This document shows positions 18,553-28,114 of a stretch of 64,000 nucleotides of DNA, one piece after another; position 1 is the stretch's first letter, and each line of letters opens with the position of its first letter. Under the pieces are notes generated by a model. The model worked only from the letters and a program-made list of their open reading frames with translations, made no database searches and had not been told where the DNA came from. The DNA comes from AG-430-B22 sp964001285 (GTDB taxonomy: Bacteria; Pseudomonadota; Alphaproteobacteria; MED-G09). The stretch spans positions 58,939 to 122,938 of the forward strand of contig CAXFAF010000001.1 of the NCBI GenBank assembly GCA_964001285.1, given 5' to 3'. A program made the position numbers and the translations under genes.

Positions 18553-19134
18553 ATGGAAGAAAGTGAGATTATAGAAGAGTTTAAAAAGTGTGGCGCTCTC
18601 TTAGAGGGGCACTTTATTTTATCTTCTGGTCTACATTCAACTAAATATTTACAGTGCGCTTTAGCTCTTTCAAGACCTAAACTTGCTAAAAAATTAACCC
18701 TTGCATTGGGAGAAAAGATTAAAAATCGTTTCAATGAACATATTGATTTTGTGATAGCTCCTGCAATGGGTGGTTTAATCATAGGTCATCAGATAGCAAT
18801 GTTTTTAGACCTTCCATTTTTATTTCTTGAAAGGGTTGATGGTGAATTTAATTTAAGGAGAGGTTTTTCAATTAAATCTGGATCTAATTGTTTAATGATT
18901 GAGGATGTAGTAACTACTGGCCTATCTTCTAAAGAGGCAATAAATGTTGTTAATAGATTAGGCGGAAATGTAATCGGAGAAGCCTCTTTAATTGATAGAT
19001 CAGGAGGTAATGTTGACATAGGTATAGAATTGTTAAGCTTAGTGACTTTAGATATTCCAACATATGAATCTAATGAAATTCCTGATGACCTGAAATTAAT
19101 TCCCGCAGAAAAACCAGGAAGTAGAAACTTATAA
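18553..19134 (+). CDS. pyrE: Orotate phosphoribosyltransferase
   Basis: PyrE transfers phosphoribose from PRPP to orotate in pyrimidine synthesis. The 193-residue protein has the PRPP-binding motif LMIEDVVTTG at 114-123, FVIAPAMGGLIIGH at about 67-79 and the start ILSSGLHSTKYLQ. It belongs to the short alphaproteobacterial-type subgroup. It begins one base after the spoT stop and is followed closely by a DUF2062 gene, so it probably belongs to the long plus-strand operon. Confidence 0.95.
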   Translation: MEESEIIEEFKKCGALLEGHFILSSGLHSTKYLQCALALSRPKLAKKLTLALGEKIKNRFNEHIDFVIAPAMGGLIIGHQIAMFLDLPFLFLERVDGEFNLRRGFSIKSGSNCLMIEDVVTTGLSSKEAINVVNRLGGNVIGEASLIDRSGGNVDIGIELLSLVTLDIPTYESNEIPDDLKLIPAEKPGSRNL

Positions 19135-19137
19135 TTT

Positions 19138-19611
19138 ATGCGTTATAGTAAATTAAAAAATATTAACTTCTCAAAATTAATTAAAATATCAGATACCCCT
19201 CACTCAATATCCTTAGGTTTTGCTATTGGTGTTTTCTCAGCTTTTACCCCTTTAATAGGGCTTCATATAGTAATAGCAATATTCTTTTCATGGTTAGTAA
19301 ATGCAAATTATCTTTCTTCAGTCGTAGGAACCTTTGTTGGCACACCAATTACTTATCCGTTTATGTGGATTTCATCAATTTTAATAGGAAATATGTTTAT
19401 TTTAGTTGATGAATTTAATAAGGACTTATTTGAAAACATTTCATTTTATTCCTGGGATTTTTTTCTTTTAATAAAGCCTTTCATATGGTCATTTATTATT
19501 GGAAGTACTGTTCTTGGATTAATTTCATCATTTTTATCGTATTTTCTTTTAAAAAAATTAGTTATTTTATATAGAAAGAAAAAATTAAGAATAAAGAAAG
19601 TTATTAAATGA
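19138..19611 (+). CDS. DUF2062 family membrane protein
   Basis: The 157-residue membrane protein has the family core SISLGFAIGVFSAFTPLIGL followed by further helices, including VGTPITYPFMW, and ends in a lysine- and arginine-rich cytoplasmic tail. Three to four membrane segments are predicted. No biochemical function is established for this family. It often sits next to pdxJ and acpS in alphaproteobacteria, as here; its stop overlaps the pdxJ start by four bases (ATGA), implying co-translation. Confidence 0.85.
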   Translation: MRYSKLKNINFSKLIKISDTPHSISLGFAIGVFSAFTPLIGLHIVIAIFFSWLVNANYLSSVVGTFVGTPITYPFMWISSILIGNMFILVDEFNKDLFENISFYSWDFFLLIKPFIWSFIIGSTVLGLISSFLSYFLLKKLVILYRKKKLRIKKVIK

Positions 19612-20351
19612 AAGATAATATTGATATTAAATTAGGCGTTAATATTGATCATATTGCTACTTTAAGAAACGCTAGAGGTGAAGAATATCCCGATCCTATA
19701 AAAGCTTGTAATATATTGCTTAAAGCTGGAGCAGATTCTATAACTGCACACTTAAGAGAAGATCGAAGACATATTAAAGACCAAGATATTAAAAATATTA
19801 TAATGACTTATCCTGGAAAGTTAAATCTTGAAATGGCTGCAAACGAAGAAATGTTAAACATAGCCATAAATACAAACCCCTTTTCATGCTGTATTGTTCC
19901 TGAAAGAAGAGAAGAGTTAACGACTGAAGGTGGTTTAGATGTTATCAATAATTTAGATTATCTAAAGGAAATTAATTTATTGCTTAAGAAAAAAGGTATA
20001 AGAACTTCCTTTTTTATTGATCCGGAGAAAGTTCAAGTTGAATCTGCAATAGATTGTGAGGTTGATTGCATTGAGTTCCATGTTGGAAAATTTTGCAAAC
20101 TTTTTTATGAGAGTAAAAGTAAGTCTGATCTGGAATTTAAGAGATTAGAGGAATTGTGTAATTATGCTCATAATTCAGGTATTGAGGTTCATCTAGGACA
20201 TGGTCTTGATTATGAAACAACAAAAAAAGTTACAGAAATTAATTGTATTCAGGAAGTAAATATCGGTTTTTTTCTGGTTGCCCAATCAATATTTGATGGA
20301 CTAGAAAATACAGTTAAAAAGATGAAACAAATTTGTGAAAGAAAGTTTTAA
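19608..20351 (+). CDS. pdxJ: Pyridoxine 5'-phosphate synthase
   Basis: PdxJ closes the pyridoxine ring from 1-deoxy-xylulose 5-phosphate and 3-amino-2-oxopropyl phosphate, the last committed step of DXP-dependent vitamin B6 synthesis. The 247-residue barrel shows LGVNIDHIATLRNARG, ITAHLREDRRHI, LNLEMAANEEM and HLGHGLDYET, all conserved. It overlaps the DUF2062 gene by four bases and is followed by acpS after a short gap. Confidence 0.96.
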   Translation: MKDNIDIKLGVNIDHIATLRNARGEEYPDPIKACNILLKAGADSITAHLREDRRHIKDQDIKNIIMTYPGKLNLEMAANEEMLNIAINTNPFSCCIVPERREELTTEGGLDVINNLDYLKEINLLLKKKGIRTSFFIDPEKVQVESAIDCEVDCIEFHVGKFCKLFYESKSKSDLEFKRLEELCNYAHNSGIEVHLGHGLDYETTKKVTEINCIQEVNIGFFLVAQSIFDGLENTVKKMKQICERKF

Positions 20352-20363
20352 TTGGAGAAGCAA

Positions 20364-20768
20364 TTGATAATTGGAATAGGAAACGATTTAATTAATATTG
20401 AAAGGATAGAAAGAACATTAAACAAATTTGGAAATCGATTCACAAATAGAGTTTTTACTGAAGTTGAAATTAAAAAATCGGAAAAAAGACTTAAAAGGGC
20501 TGCATCTTATGCAAAAAGATTTGCAGCAAAAGAAGCATTAACAAAAGCTTTAGGCACCGGGTTGAGTAATGGTGTTTACTTAAAAGATATAGGCGTTGTA
20601 AACAACAAATATGGAAAACCATCAATAAATTTGACCGGTGGCGCTAAAAAAAGGCTAAATAATTTGTTGCCACCAAAACACAAAGCAAAGATAAATTTAA
20701 CAATAACTGATGATTTTCCTTGGGCTCAAGCATTTATTATTATAGAAGCTATCAGTGAGAATAACTAA
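20364..20768 (+). CDS. acpS: Holo-[acyl-carrier-protein] synthase
   Basis: AcpS attaches 4'-phosphopantetheine to acyl carrier protein. The sequence begins MIIGIGNDLINIERIE, the classic N terminus, and contains FAAKEALTKALGTGL, which holds the magnesium-binding glutamate. I chose the TTG at 20364 because GGAGA lies about five bases before it and the resulting N terminus fits the family; an earlier TTG at 20352 would add MEKQ just after the pdxJ stop. The length of 134 residues is normal. It precedes lepB. Confidence 0.94.
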   Translation: MIIGIGNDLINIERIERTLNKFGNRFTNRVFTEVEIKKSEKRLKRAASYAKRFAAKEALTKALGTGLSNGVYLKDIGVVNNKYGKPSINLTGGAKKRLNNLLPPKHKAKINLTITDDFPWAQAFIIIEAISENN

Positions 20769-20776
20769 GGCTTAAC

Positions 20777-21529
20777 ATGATAAAAAAACAAAAAAAGGAA
20801 AATTTCTTTGTATCATTGATTTGGATTTTATTATTGGCTCTTGTATTTAGATCATTTATTTTTTCTAGCTATAATATTCCTACAGGTTCAATGATTAATA
20901 CTCTTAGCATAGGAGATTATATCTTTGCTTCTAAATGGAAATATGGGTATTCAAAACATTCTCTCCCATTTAGTGCGCCATTAATTCCTAAACGGATATT
21001 TTCTTCTAATCCTAAAAGGGGTGATGTAGTAATTTTTAAGTTACCTACTGATAATAAGACAGATTATGTTAAACGAGTAATAGGCTTGCCAGGAGACACA
21101 GTGCAAATTGTTGGCGGAAAGGTTTTGCTAAATGGAGAAATGTTAGAATATAAATTTATAGGAACTAATATTAATAATAAATTTATCAATAATAGTGACC
21201 CTTCTCTTGGGTGTTTAAATCAAGAAGCAAAAACTTATATAGAAAGTTTACCCAGCGGAAAATCTTATGAGGTTTTAGATGCATATGACGATTTACCTCA
21301 AGATAATACACAAATATATAGAGTTCCAGATAATCATTATTTTATGATGGGAGATAATAGGGATAACTCTCAAGATAGTAGATTTCTTAAAAAAGTTGGC
21401 TTTGTACCGCATAAGAATTTAGTTGGGAAAGCGGAAATTAAATTTTTTTCATGGCATTGGAAAAAGTTAGGAAAGAAAAATTGTAACTCTGATGTTAAGT
21501 GGGAAAGAGTATTTAAAAGAATTTATTAA
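20777..21529 (+). CDS. lepB: Signal peptidase I
   Basis: LepB removes signal peptides from exported proteins at the outer face of the inner membrane. One N-terminal membrane helix (about 11-29) is followed by the catalytic serine in YNIPTGSM (Ser38) and the general-base lysine in DYVKRVIGLPGD (Lys99). The later box MMGDNRDNSQDSR is also conserved. The 250-residue length is typical of alphaproteobacteria. It lies in the acpS-lepB-rnc-era-recO order that is widespread in this class. Confidence 0.96.
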   Translation: MIKKQKKENFFVSLIWILLLALVFRSFIFSSYNIPTGSMINTLSIGDYIFASKWKYGYSKHSLPFSAPLIPKRIFSSNPKRGDVVIFKLPTDNKTDYVKRVIGLPGDTVQIVGGKVLLNGEMLEYKFIGTNINNKFINNSDPSLGCLNQEAKTYIESLPSGKSYEVLDAYDDLPQDNTQIYRVPDNHYFMMGDNRDNSQDSRFLKKVGFVPHKNLVGKAEIKFFSWHWKKLGKKNCNSDVKWERVFKRIY

Positions 21530-21531
21530 CA

Positions 21532-22224
21532 ATGAATAAAAAGAAATATAGTCTTGATGGATTGCAAAAAAATATTGGTTACACATTTACTAATATCGAA
21601 TTACTAGAAGAAGCTCTAACTCATTCAAGTTACAGTGATATTAATAACTTAAATCAAGAAAGATTAGAGTTTTTAGGCGATAGAGTTCTAGGGTTAGTAA
21701 TTTCAGAGTATTTATTTATTAATTTTATTAATGAAAGAGAAGGCTTTCTTACTAATAAATTTAGATACCTTGTCCAAAATAAGCAATGCACATTAGTCGC
21801 AAAGAATATTGAAATTTTGAATTTTCTTAAACTAGGAAATTCTGAAAAGAAAAAAAAAGAAGATTTAAGCGATTCCATTTTGGCAAATACAATTGAGGCA
21901 TTGTTAGGTGCGATATTTTTAGATAGCGATTATCAAAGTGTAAAAAAAATTATTTTAAACTTATGGAAAGAATTTTTAGCCGATAAGAAAATTTTGAAAG
22001 CAGACATAAGTCCAAAAAATATTCTACAAGAACTATTACATGTTAGAAACAAATCTGAGGCTCAATATAAACTTATATCAAAAGAAGGAGAAGATCATGA
22101 TCCTAACTTTACTGTTAAGGTTAGAGTTAAGAATATAGGCGAGATTAATGGGGAAGGCGGTTCAATTAAGGATGCAGAGGTAGATGCCGCAGAAAGATTC
22201 TTGAAAGAGTTTGAAATTGGCTAA
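21532..22224 (+). CDS. rnc: Ribonuclease III
   Basis: RNase III cleaves double-stranded RNA, including rRNA precursors. The signature ERLEFLGDRVLG lies at about 43-54, a second acidic box is NTIEALLGAIFLD, and a C-terminal double-stranded RNA-binding domain covers about 160-230 (LQELLHVRNKSEAQY and DAEVDAAERFL). The 230-residue length is standard. It starts two bases after lepB and overlaps the start of era by 14 bases. Confidence 0.97.
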   Translation: MNKKKYSLDGLQKNIGYTFTNIELLEEALTHSSYSDINNLNQERLEFLGDRVLGLVISEYLFINFINEREGFLTNKFRYLVQNKQCTLVAKNIEILNFLKLGNSEKKKKEDLSDSILANTIEALLGAIFLDSDYQSVKKIILNLWKEFLADKKILKADISPKNILQELLHVRNKSEAQYKLISKEGEDHDPNFTVKVRVKNIGEINGEGGSIKDAEVDAAERFLKEFEIG

Positions 22225-23122
22225 AAAAATTAAAACTAACATAGTCGTGAGTATAATAGGGCCCAGTAATTCAGGTAAATCTACATTTTTGAATAGCGCA
22301 TTAGGAAAGAAAGTTTCAATAGTAAGTCGTAAAGTCCAAACTACTAGGATGGGCCTTAGAGGTATATTAAACAACAAAAATGTTCAGATAATTTTTATAG
22401 ATACCCCAGGACTCTTTGAGGCTAAAACTAAGTTTGAGAAGGCTATGGTTGAGAATGCTTTTTTTAATCTATCTAACGCAGACTTGACTTATTTTATTGT
22501 TGATGGTTCCAAGAGCTTAAGTAATTTTGAAATTAAGGTTTTAAAATATTTTAAAAATTTTAATAAAGATTCTTTTTTAGTAATTAATAAAATTGATTTA
22601 ATGAACAAAGAAAGGCTACTGGTTAAATCAAAAGAAATTAATTCATATTTTGAATTTAAAAAAACATTTATGATTTCAGCTAAAATTGGTGAAGGAATCA
22701 AAGATGTACTAGACTACACAAATGAGCTATCTAATTCTAAAGGATGGCTTTACCCAGAAGACCATTATACTGACCTACAAAGCGCAATAGTATGTGAAGA
22801 AATTACTCGTGAAAAAATATTTCATATGGTCCATGAAGAGGTTCCATATAATTGTATTGTAAAAACTGAAAGTTGGTCAGAAAACAAAAATATTTTAAAA
22901 ATTGGACAAACAATTTATGTAAAAAAGAAAAATCATAAGGGTATTATTCTGGGAAAAGATGGATCTATGGTTAAAGAAATTGGTATTTCTTCAAGAATCG
23001 AAATGGAAAAAGTATTTAATAAAAAAATATATTTAGGAATTGAAGTTAAGGTTGACAAAAATTGGGATAAAGACCCCGATTATTATAATAGAATTGGCTT
23101 AGCAATTAATCAAAAAGGTTAA
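22211..23122 (+). CDS. era: GTPase Era
   Basis: Era is a GTPase that binds 16S rRNA and helps 30S maturation. The P-loop reads GPSNSGKST at 17-25, a variation on the usual GRPNVGKST. DTPGLFE follows near 64-70, NKID at 126-129, and a KH domain in the last 90 residues shows GIILGKDGSMVKEIG. The start is a TTG; another TTG two codons on (22217) has better spacing from AAAGAG, so the true start may be slightly later. Overlap with rnc suggests coupling. Confidence 0.95.
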   Translation: MKLAKKIKTNIVVSIIGPSNSGKSTFLNSALGKKVSIVSRKVQTTRMGLRGILNNKNVQIIFIDTPGLFEAKTKFEKAMVENAFFNLSNADLTYFIVDGSKSLSNFEIKVLKYFKNFNKDSFLVINKIDLMNKERLLVKSKEINSYFEFKKTFMISAKIGEGIKDVLDYTNELSNSKGWLYPEDHYTDLQSAIVCEEITREKIFHMVHEEVPYNCIVKTESWSENKNILKIGQTIYVKKKNHKGIILGKDGSMVKEIGISSRIEMEKVFNKKIYLGIEVKVDKNWDKDPDYYNRIGLAINQKG

Positions 23123-23124
23123 TA

Positions 23125-23844
23125 ATGCAGTGGCAAGATATTGGTATAGTAGTAAATACAAGAAAGTTTAATGATAATTCACTAATTATGAAGGTTATAA
23201 CTGAGAATAATGGTATTTATTCTGGATTAGTAAGATTAAAAAAAAATCAAGGCGGACAAGGGGTAAATTTAACAGGTAATAAACTCAATATTTCTTGGCG
23301 TGCACGACTTTCAGAACATTTAGGTTATTTTGATACTGAGCTTAATTTATCGAGAGCTCATATTATTATGAGAAGTAAATTATATCTATCTGGAGTGAAT
23401 TTAATTTGTTCTCATCTTGATTTATTGCCTGAAAGAGAGCCATGTAATAAAATTTATACTTTATTTGATTCCTTATTAGACAATTATACTGAAAATAATA
23501 ACTGGATAGAGCAGATAGTTAAATTTGAGTTTAGTTATCTTGATTCAATGGGTTATGGAATTGATTTAACTGAATGTGTTTTAAGTGGAGCTAAAGATTC
23601 GTTAAAATGGGTTTCTCCAAAATCCGGAAAAGCTGTAGGTTTAGAGGCTGGTAAAGATTGGTCAGAGAAACTTTTAAAATTACCAGCATTTCTTTTAAGT
23701 TCTGAATATGAAAATTTAGATAAAGTAGATCTTACAGATGGTTTAAAATTAACAGGCTATTTTTTAAACAAATGGATTTATTCTGATTTAAATAAAAAAC
23801 TTCCTTCTTCAAGAAAAAAAATAATAGATTTTTTAAATAAATAG
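23125..23844 (+). CDS. recO: DNA repair protein RecO
   Basis: RecO helps load RecA on single-stranded DNA in the RecFOR pathway. The 239-residue protein has an N-terminal OB fold (MQWQDIGIVVNTRKFNDNSL, then GIYSGLVR) and a helical C-terminal domain with FEFSYLDSMGYGIDLTECVL, including the family-typical Gly-Tyr-Gly segment. Zinc-binding cysteines seen in some RecO proteins are not present as a set. It follows era by two bases and precedes parC. Confidence 0.93.
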   Translation: MQWQDIGIVVNTRKFNDNSLIMKVITENNGIYSGLVRLKKNQGGQGVNLTGNKLNISWRARLSEHLGYFDTELNLSRAHIIMRSKLYLSGVNLICSHLDLLPEREPCNKIYTLFDSLLDNYTENNNWIEQIVKFEFSYLDSMGYGIDLTECVLSGAKDSLKWVSPKSGKAVGLEAGKDWSEKLLKLPAFLLSSEYENLDKVDLTDGLKLTGYFLNKWIYSDLNKKLPSSRKKIIDFLNK

Positions 23845-23874
23845 GAATCTATGTATAAATTTCTGTGAATTGAA

Positions 23875-26079
23875 ATGAATTTAATTGATCAATATAAAGA
23901 TATAGAGATTATCGATGCCCTTGAGGAGAGATATCTAGCTTATGCTCTCACAACAATCATGGATAGGGCTCTTCCGGATGTAAGGGATGGATTAAAGCCA
24001 GTTCATAGAAGACTTCTTTTTGCTATGAGGCAATTAAATTTATCGTCAAATTCTTCTTTTAAAAAATCCGCAAGAATTGTGGGTGAGGTAATGGGAAGGT
24101 TTCATCCTCATGGAGATCAGGCAATTTATGACACCTTAGTTAGATTGGCTCAAGATTTCTCTGTTAGGTGGCCATTAATTGATGGGCAAGGTAATTTTGG
24201 TAATATCGACGGTGATAATGCAGCGGCTATGAGATACACAGAATCTAAGCTCACAGTAATTTCTGAGTTATTGTTATCTGGAATTGATGAGGATTGTGTT
24301 GATTTTAGATTAACTTATGATGAGGTTGATAAGGAACCTGTTGTTTTACCATCAAATTTCCCTAATTTATTAGCAAACGGCTCTTCTGGAATAGCTGTTG
24401 GTATGGCGACATCAATTCCTCCTCATAATGTTGAAGAATTATGTAACGCATCTCTTCATCTAATTAAACATAGAAATTCTCATTTTGATAAGTTGTTGGA
24501 ATTTATTCCTGGTCCAGATTTTCCTACTGGTGGAGAAATCGTCGAATCCAAAGAAACAATTCTTGGTATATACAAAACTGGAAAAGGGAACATTAGAGTA
24601 AGATCGAAATGGACTATAGAAAAGGAGAAGAGGGGTATTTGGAAAATTATAGTTAGTGAAATCCCCTACCAAGTTAACAAAGGCAAATTGATCGAAAAAA
24701 TTGCACAATTAATTTTGGATAAAAAAATTCCAATTCTTGATGATATTCGAGATGAATCCGCTGAAAAAATTAGATTAGTTTTGATACCTAGAAATAGGGA
24801 TGTTGATCCAGACCATCTTATGGAAGCTCTATTTAATTTATCAGATTTAGAGTCACGATTTTCAGTTAACCTTAATGCCTTAAATAACAATATACCTAGA
24901 GTTCACAATATAAGGGATATGATCCTTTCATGGTTGGATCATAGAAGAGATGTTTTAGTCAGGCGCACTAATTATAGATTAAAAGAAATAAAGGATAGAT
25001 TAGAGATATTAAGTGGATATTTAATTGTTTATTTAAATCTTGATCAGGTTATTAAAATTATAAGACAAGAGGATCATCCTAAAGAAAGATTGATCAAAAA
25101 ATTCAAACTATCCAATAATCAAGCAAATTCAATATTAAATATGCGATTAAGGTCTTTAAGAAAATTAGAAGAAATTAAAATAAAAGAGGAGCATGATTTA
25201 TTAAAAAAAGAAAAATTAATATTAGGAAAACTTGTTAAGTCTGATGAGCTTCAATGGAAAGAGGTTTCAAAAGAAATTAAAGAAATAAAAAAAACTTACT
25301 CAAAGAAAACTGAAATAGGTAAAAGAAGAACTTCTATAAATAATAACCTAGTAATTAAAGCTATTGATTATGAGTTTTCTTCCCCAGCAGAGCCTATAAC
25401 TGTAGTTTTATCACAACAAGCTTGGATAAAGACGCTAAAAGGCGTTGATCATGATCTTAATGAAATTAAATTCAAGGATGATGATGAGTTGTTTCTATTT
25501 CTTGAAACTAACAGTAACAATAAATTGTTATTTTTTGCATCTAACGGAAAATTTTATACAATTGATTCTGAGCAACTAGCATCTGGAAGAGGTTTCGGTG
25601 ATCCCCTAAAACTCTTAATTGATTTAGAGGATGGAGAGAAAATAATATCAATTCATTCATATAAAGAAGAGGATAATATTATTCTTGGATCGAAATATGG
25701 TAACGGTTTTATTGTTTCTCATAAAGATGCTCTATCAAATAGAAAATCAGGGAAGCAAATACTAAATTTATCAGAAGGCGATGAAGCAATGAGTTCTGAT
25801 AATATAAAAGGAAATCATATAGCTGTAATTGGTGAAAATAAGAAAATGCTTATTTTCTCTCTTGATGAGATTCCGAGGATGTCAAAAGGCAAGGGCGTTA
25901 AGTTGCAAAGATATAAAGAAGGTTATCTAAAAAAAATCATTAACTTTAACATTGATGAAGGTCTTATTGTTGTTGATGTAAATGGAAGAAATAGACTTTT
26001 TGAAGAAATTGAAAACTGGACTGGAAAAAGAGGTCAGGCAGGAAAAAAAGTTCCTAAAGGTTTTCCAAGAAATTTTTAG
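23875..26079 (+). CDS. parC: DNA topoisomerase IV subunit A
   Basis: ParC is the DNA-cleaving subunit of topoisomerase IV, which decatenates chromosomes. The breakage-reunion domain is clear: YALTTIMDRALPDVRDGLKP, the quinolone-site helix FHPHGDQAIYDTLVR and the catalytic tyrosine in AAAMRYTES. A degenerate beta-pinwheel C-terminal domain follows. Length 734 fits alphaproteobacterial ParC and is shorter than GyrA. Residue 82, equivalent to E. coli Ser80, is glutamine. The TAG stop overlaps the convergent TRAP permease stop by sharing bases. Confidence 0.94.
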   Translation: MNLIDQYKDIEIIDALEERYLAYALTTIMDRALPDVRDGLKPVHRRLLFAMRQLNLSSNSSFKKSARIVGEVMGRFHPHGDQAIYDTLVRLAQDFSVRWPLIDGQGNFGNIDGDNAAAMRYTESKLTVISELLLSGIDEDCVDFRLTYDEVDKEPVVLPSNFPNLLANGSSGIAVGMATSIPPHNVEELCNASLHLIKHRNSHFDKLLEFIPGPDFPTGGEIVESKETILGIYKTGKGNIRVRSKWTIEKEKRGIWKIIVSEIPYQVNKGKLIEKIAQLILDKKIPILDDIRDESAEKIRLVLIPRNRDVDPDHLMEALFNLSDLESRFSVNLNALNNNIPRVHNIRDMILSWLDHRRDVLVRRTNYRLKEIKDRLEILSGYLIVYLNLDQVIKIIRQEDHPKERLIKKFKLSNNQANSILNMRLRSLRKLEEIKIKEEHDLLKKEKLILGKLVKSDELQWKEVSKEIKEIKKTYSKKTEIGKRRTSINNNLVIKAIDYEFSSPAEPITVVLSQQAWIKTLKGVDHDLNEIKFKDDDELFLFLETNSNNKLLFFASNGKFYTIDSEQLASGRGFGDPLKLLIDLEDGEKIISIHSYKEEDNIILGSKYGNGFIVSHKDALSNRKSGKQILNLSEGDEAMSSDNIKGNHIAVIGENKKMLIFSLDEIPRMSKGKGVKLQRYKEGYLKKIINFNIDEGLIVVDVNGRNRLFEEIENWTGKRGQAGKKVPKGFPRNF

Positions 26080-27629
26080 TTAAATATATAATTAGGAAGC
26101 CAAGTTGCAATAGAGGGAAATAGTGATAATAGTAGTAGCATCAATATTTGTATAAAAATAAATGGAATAACGCCCTTATAAATATCAGTTGTTTTAACTG
26201 AATCAGGAGCAACTCCTCTCAAATAAAATAATGCAAATCCAAAAGGCGGAGTCAAGAAACTTGTTTGTAAATTTATTGCCATCATCACTCCTAACCAAAC
26301 TGGATCAATTCCCATTTGTAGAATTATTGGAGCGACAATTGGTACAACAACAAATGTAATCTCTATAAAATCTAAGAAAAATCCCAATAGAAACATTGCT
26401 ATCATTACAATTAATATTGCACTAAATGTGCCTCCAGGTAGATTTGTTAAAAAATTTTCAATAGTTTCATCGCCACCTAAACCTCTAAAAACAAGACTAA
26501 AAAAAGTTGCTCCAATTAAAATTACGAAAACCATAGATGTAATTTTCGTTGATGATCTTGCTGCATCGACCAAAACATTACTTAAGTAAAGTTTATAAAT
26601 GCATAAAAAAGTTGAAACTAAGAAAATAATAAATGCCATTGAAGCTAGAATAAGAGGAAGAATATCAAATAATCCTAAGTCTGATCTGTTTAATCTTAAA
26701 TCAAATAGAAAATTTAAAAAAAGAAGAATTATAAATGATCCTGCTGATATTTTAGTTACAAATTTTTCTTTAGTTATTCTGCTTGCAGCCAATAAAATTG
26801 CCCCTATAGCTCCTACAGACGCTGCTTCGGTAGGAGTTGCAAAACCTGATAAAATAGAGCCTAAGACAGCAATAATTAAAAAAAGAGGAGGAAAAAGAAC
26901 TTTGAAAAGATTTTTGTAATTAGTATTATCACTTTCTATTGATATTTTAGGAGTTGAACTTGGGTCAATAATAGCTTTTATAAATTGATATAAAATATAA
27001 AGTGCCACTAATAATAGTCCTGGGAATAACGATCCAGCAAATAAATCCCCGACTGATACTGTATCTGGTGAAAAAATACCCATATTTAATTGTGATTTTT
27101 GATAAGCATTGGAGATTACATCACCAAGTAATATTAACACAATTGAGGGTGGAATTATTTGACCTAAAGTACCAGCGGCTGTAATAACGCCTGAAGCTAA
27201 TTTAGGGTTGTAGCCATTTTTTAACATTGTAGGTAAAGACAAGAGCCCCATTGTAACTACTGTCGCACCAACTATTCCAGTTGATGCAGCAAGTAACGCG
27301 CCCACTATAGTAACTGATATCCCTAATCCACCGCGAATGCCTTTTAATAATTTGCTCATATTTTCAAGTAAATCTTCAGCAACCTTTGATTTTTCCAAAA
27401 TTGTTCCCATAAATATGAATAATGGCACGGCCATTAAAACTTCATTTGTCATGGTTCCAAAAATTCTTTGAGGAATAGCTTTTAAGAATTGAATAGGAAA
27501 TACTCCTAATTGATCACCGATTAAGGCGAAGGCTATTGCGACACCAGCAAGTGAGAAGGCTACTGGAAATCCAAGTATTAAAACCAAGATTGCCACTGCG
27601 AACATTAGAAGATCAAGATACTCAATCAT
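26076..27629 (-). CDS. dctM: TRAP transporter large permease (DctM)
   Basis: DctM is the main membrane channel of a tripartite periplasmic transporter driven by ion gradients. The 517-residue protein has a dozen or more helices and family sequences such as GFPVAFSLAGVAIAFALIGD, EVLMAVPLFIFMGTILEKS and the loop LAAGTLG-like AAGTLGQIIPPSIVLILLGD. It overlaps dctQ by four bases. Its size is above the usual 420-430 residues because of an extra hydrophobic stretch in the middle (around residues 290-350), a form seen with TakP-type binding proteins. Confidence 0.93.
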   Translation of the reverse strand: MIEYLDLLMFAVAILVLILGFPVAFSLAGVAIAFALIGDQLGVFPIQFLKAIPQRIFGTMTNEVLMAVPLFIFMGTILEKSKVAEDLLENMSKLLKGIRGGLGISVTIVGALLAASTGIVGATVVTMGLLSLPTMLKNGYNPKLASGVITAAGTLGQIIPPSIVLILLGDVISNAYQKSQLNMGIFSPDTVSVGDLFAGSLFPGLLLVALYILYQFIKAIIDPSSTPKISIESDNTNYKNLFKVLFPPLFLIIAVLGSILSGFATPTEAASVGAIGAILLAASRITKEKFVTKISAGSFIILLFLNFLFDLRLNRSDLGLFDILPLILASMAFIIFLVSTFLCIYKLYLSNVLVDAARSSTKITSMVFVILIGATFFSLVFRGLGGDETIENFLTNLPGGTFSAILIVMIAMFLLGFFLDFIEITFVVVPIVAPIILQMGIDPVWLGVMMAINLQTSFLTPPFGFALFYLRGVAPDSVKTTDIYKGVIPFIFIQILMLLLLSLFPSIATWLPNYIFN

Positions 27630-28114
27630 TTTTCATTTCTTAGACTTTTTATTGAATTTGTAAAAATAACTATAGCTTGTAAAAGTAAAAGAAAAGGAAA
27701 TATGATTAATGCAGTTTTAAATAAATAAGTTGCATTTAAACCGCTTGTTTCTGGAGAGCCTTCTAGAATTTTCCAAGACCTTTTTACATAAGGGAAGCTC
27801 ATTAAGAATGTTACTAAAATAAATGGAAAAAGCAGGAATAGTGTTCCAAAAATATTAACTAAACTTTTATATCTAACTGTAGCTTCTCTATAAAATGAGT
27901 CTACTCGAACATGTTCGTCATACAATAATGTATAACCGGCGCTTATGGTAAATAGTGATCCATGCATATAAATCATTAATTCTTGGAGTTTTATAAATCC
28001 TAGACCGAAAATATATCTAGATAGAACAATAATTATTTGAACTATAACCATAATTATTATTAACCAAGATATATAGCGACCTATATATTCATTAATAGAT
28101 TTTAGGGAATTCAT
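27626..28114 (-). CDS. dctQ: TRAP transporter small permease (DctQ)
   Basis: The 162-residue membrane protein has four predicted helices and is the small permease that partners DctM. Features include YIGRYISWLIIIMVIVQIII at the start and SAGYTLLYDEHVRVDSFY, which holds the family HVRVD motif. It lies between dctP and dctM with overlapping ends: four bases with dctM and one base with dctP. This order and coupling are standard for a TRAP operon. Confidence 0.92.
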   Translation of the reverse strand: MNSLKSINEYIGRYISWLIIIMVIVQIIIVLSRYIFGLGFIKLQELMIYMHGSLFTISAGYTLLYDEHVRVDSFYREATVRYKSLVNIFGTLFLLFPFILVTFLMSFPYVKRSWKILEGSPETSGLNATYLFKTALIIFPFLLLLQAIVIFTNSIKSLRNEK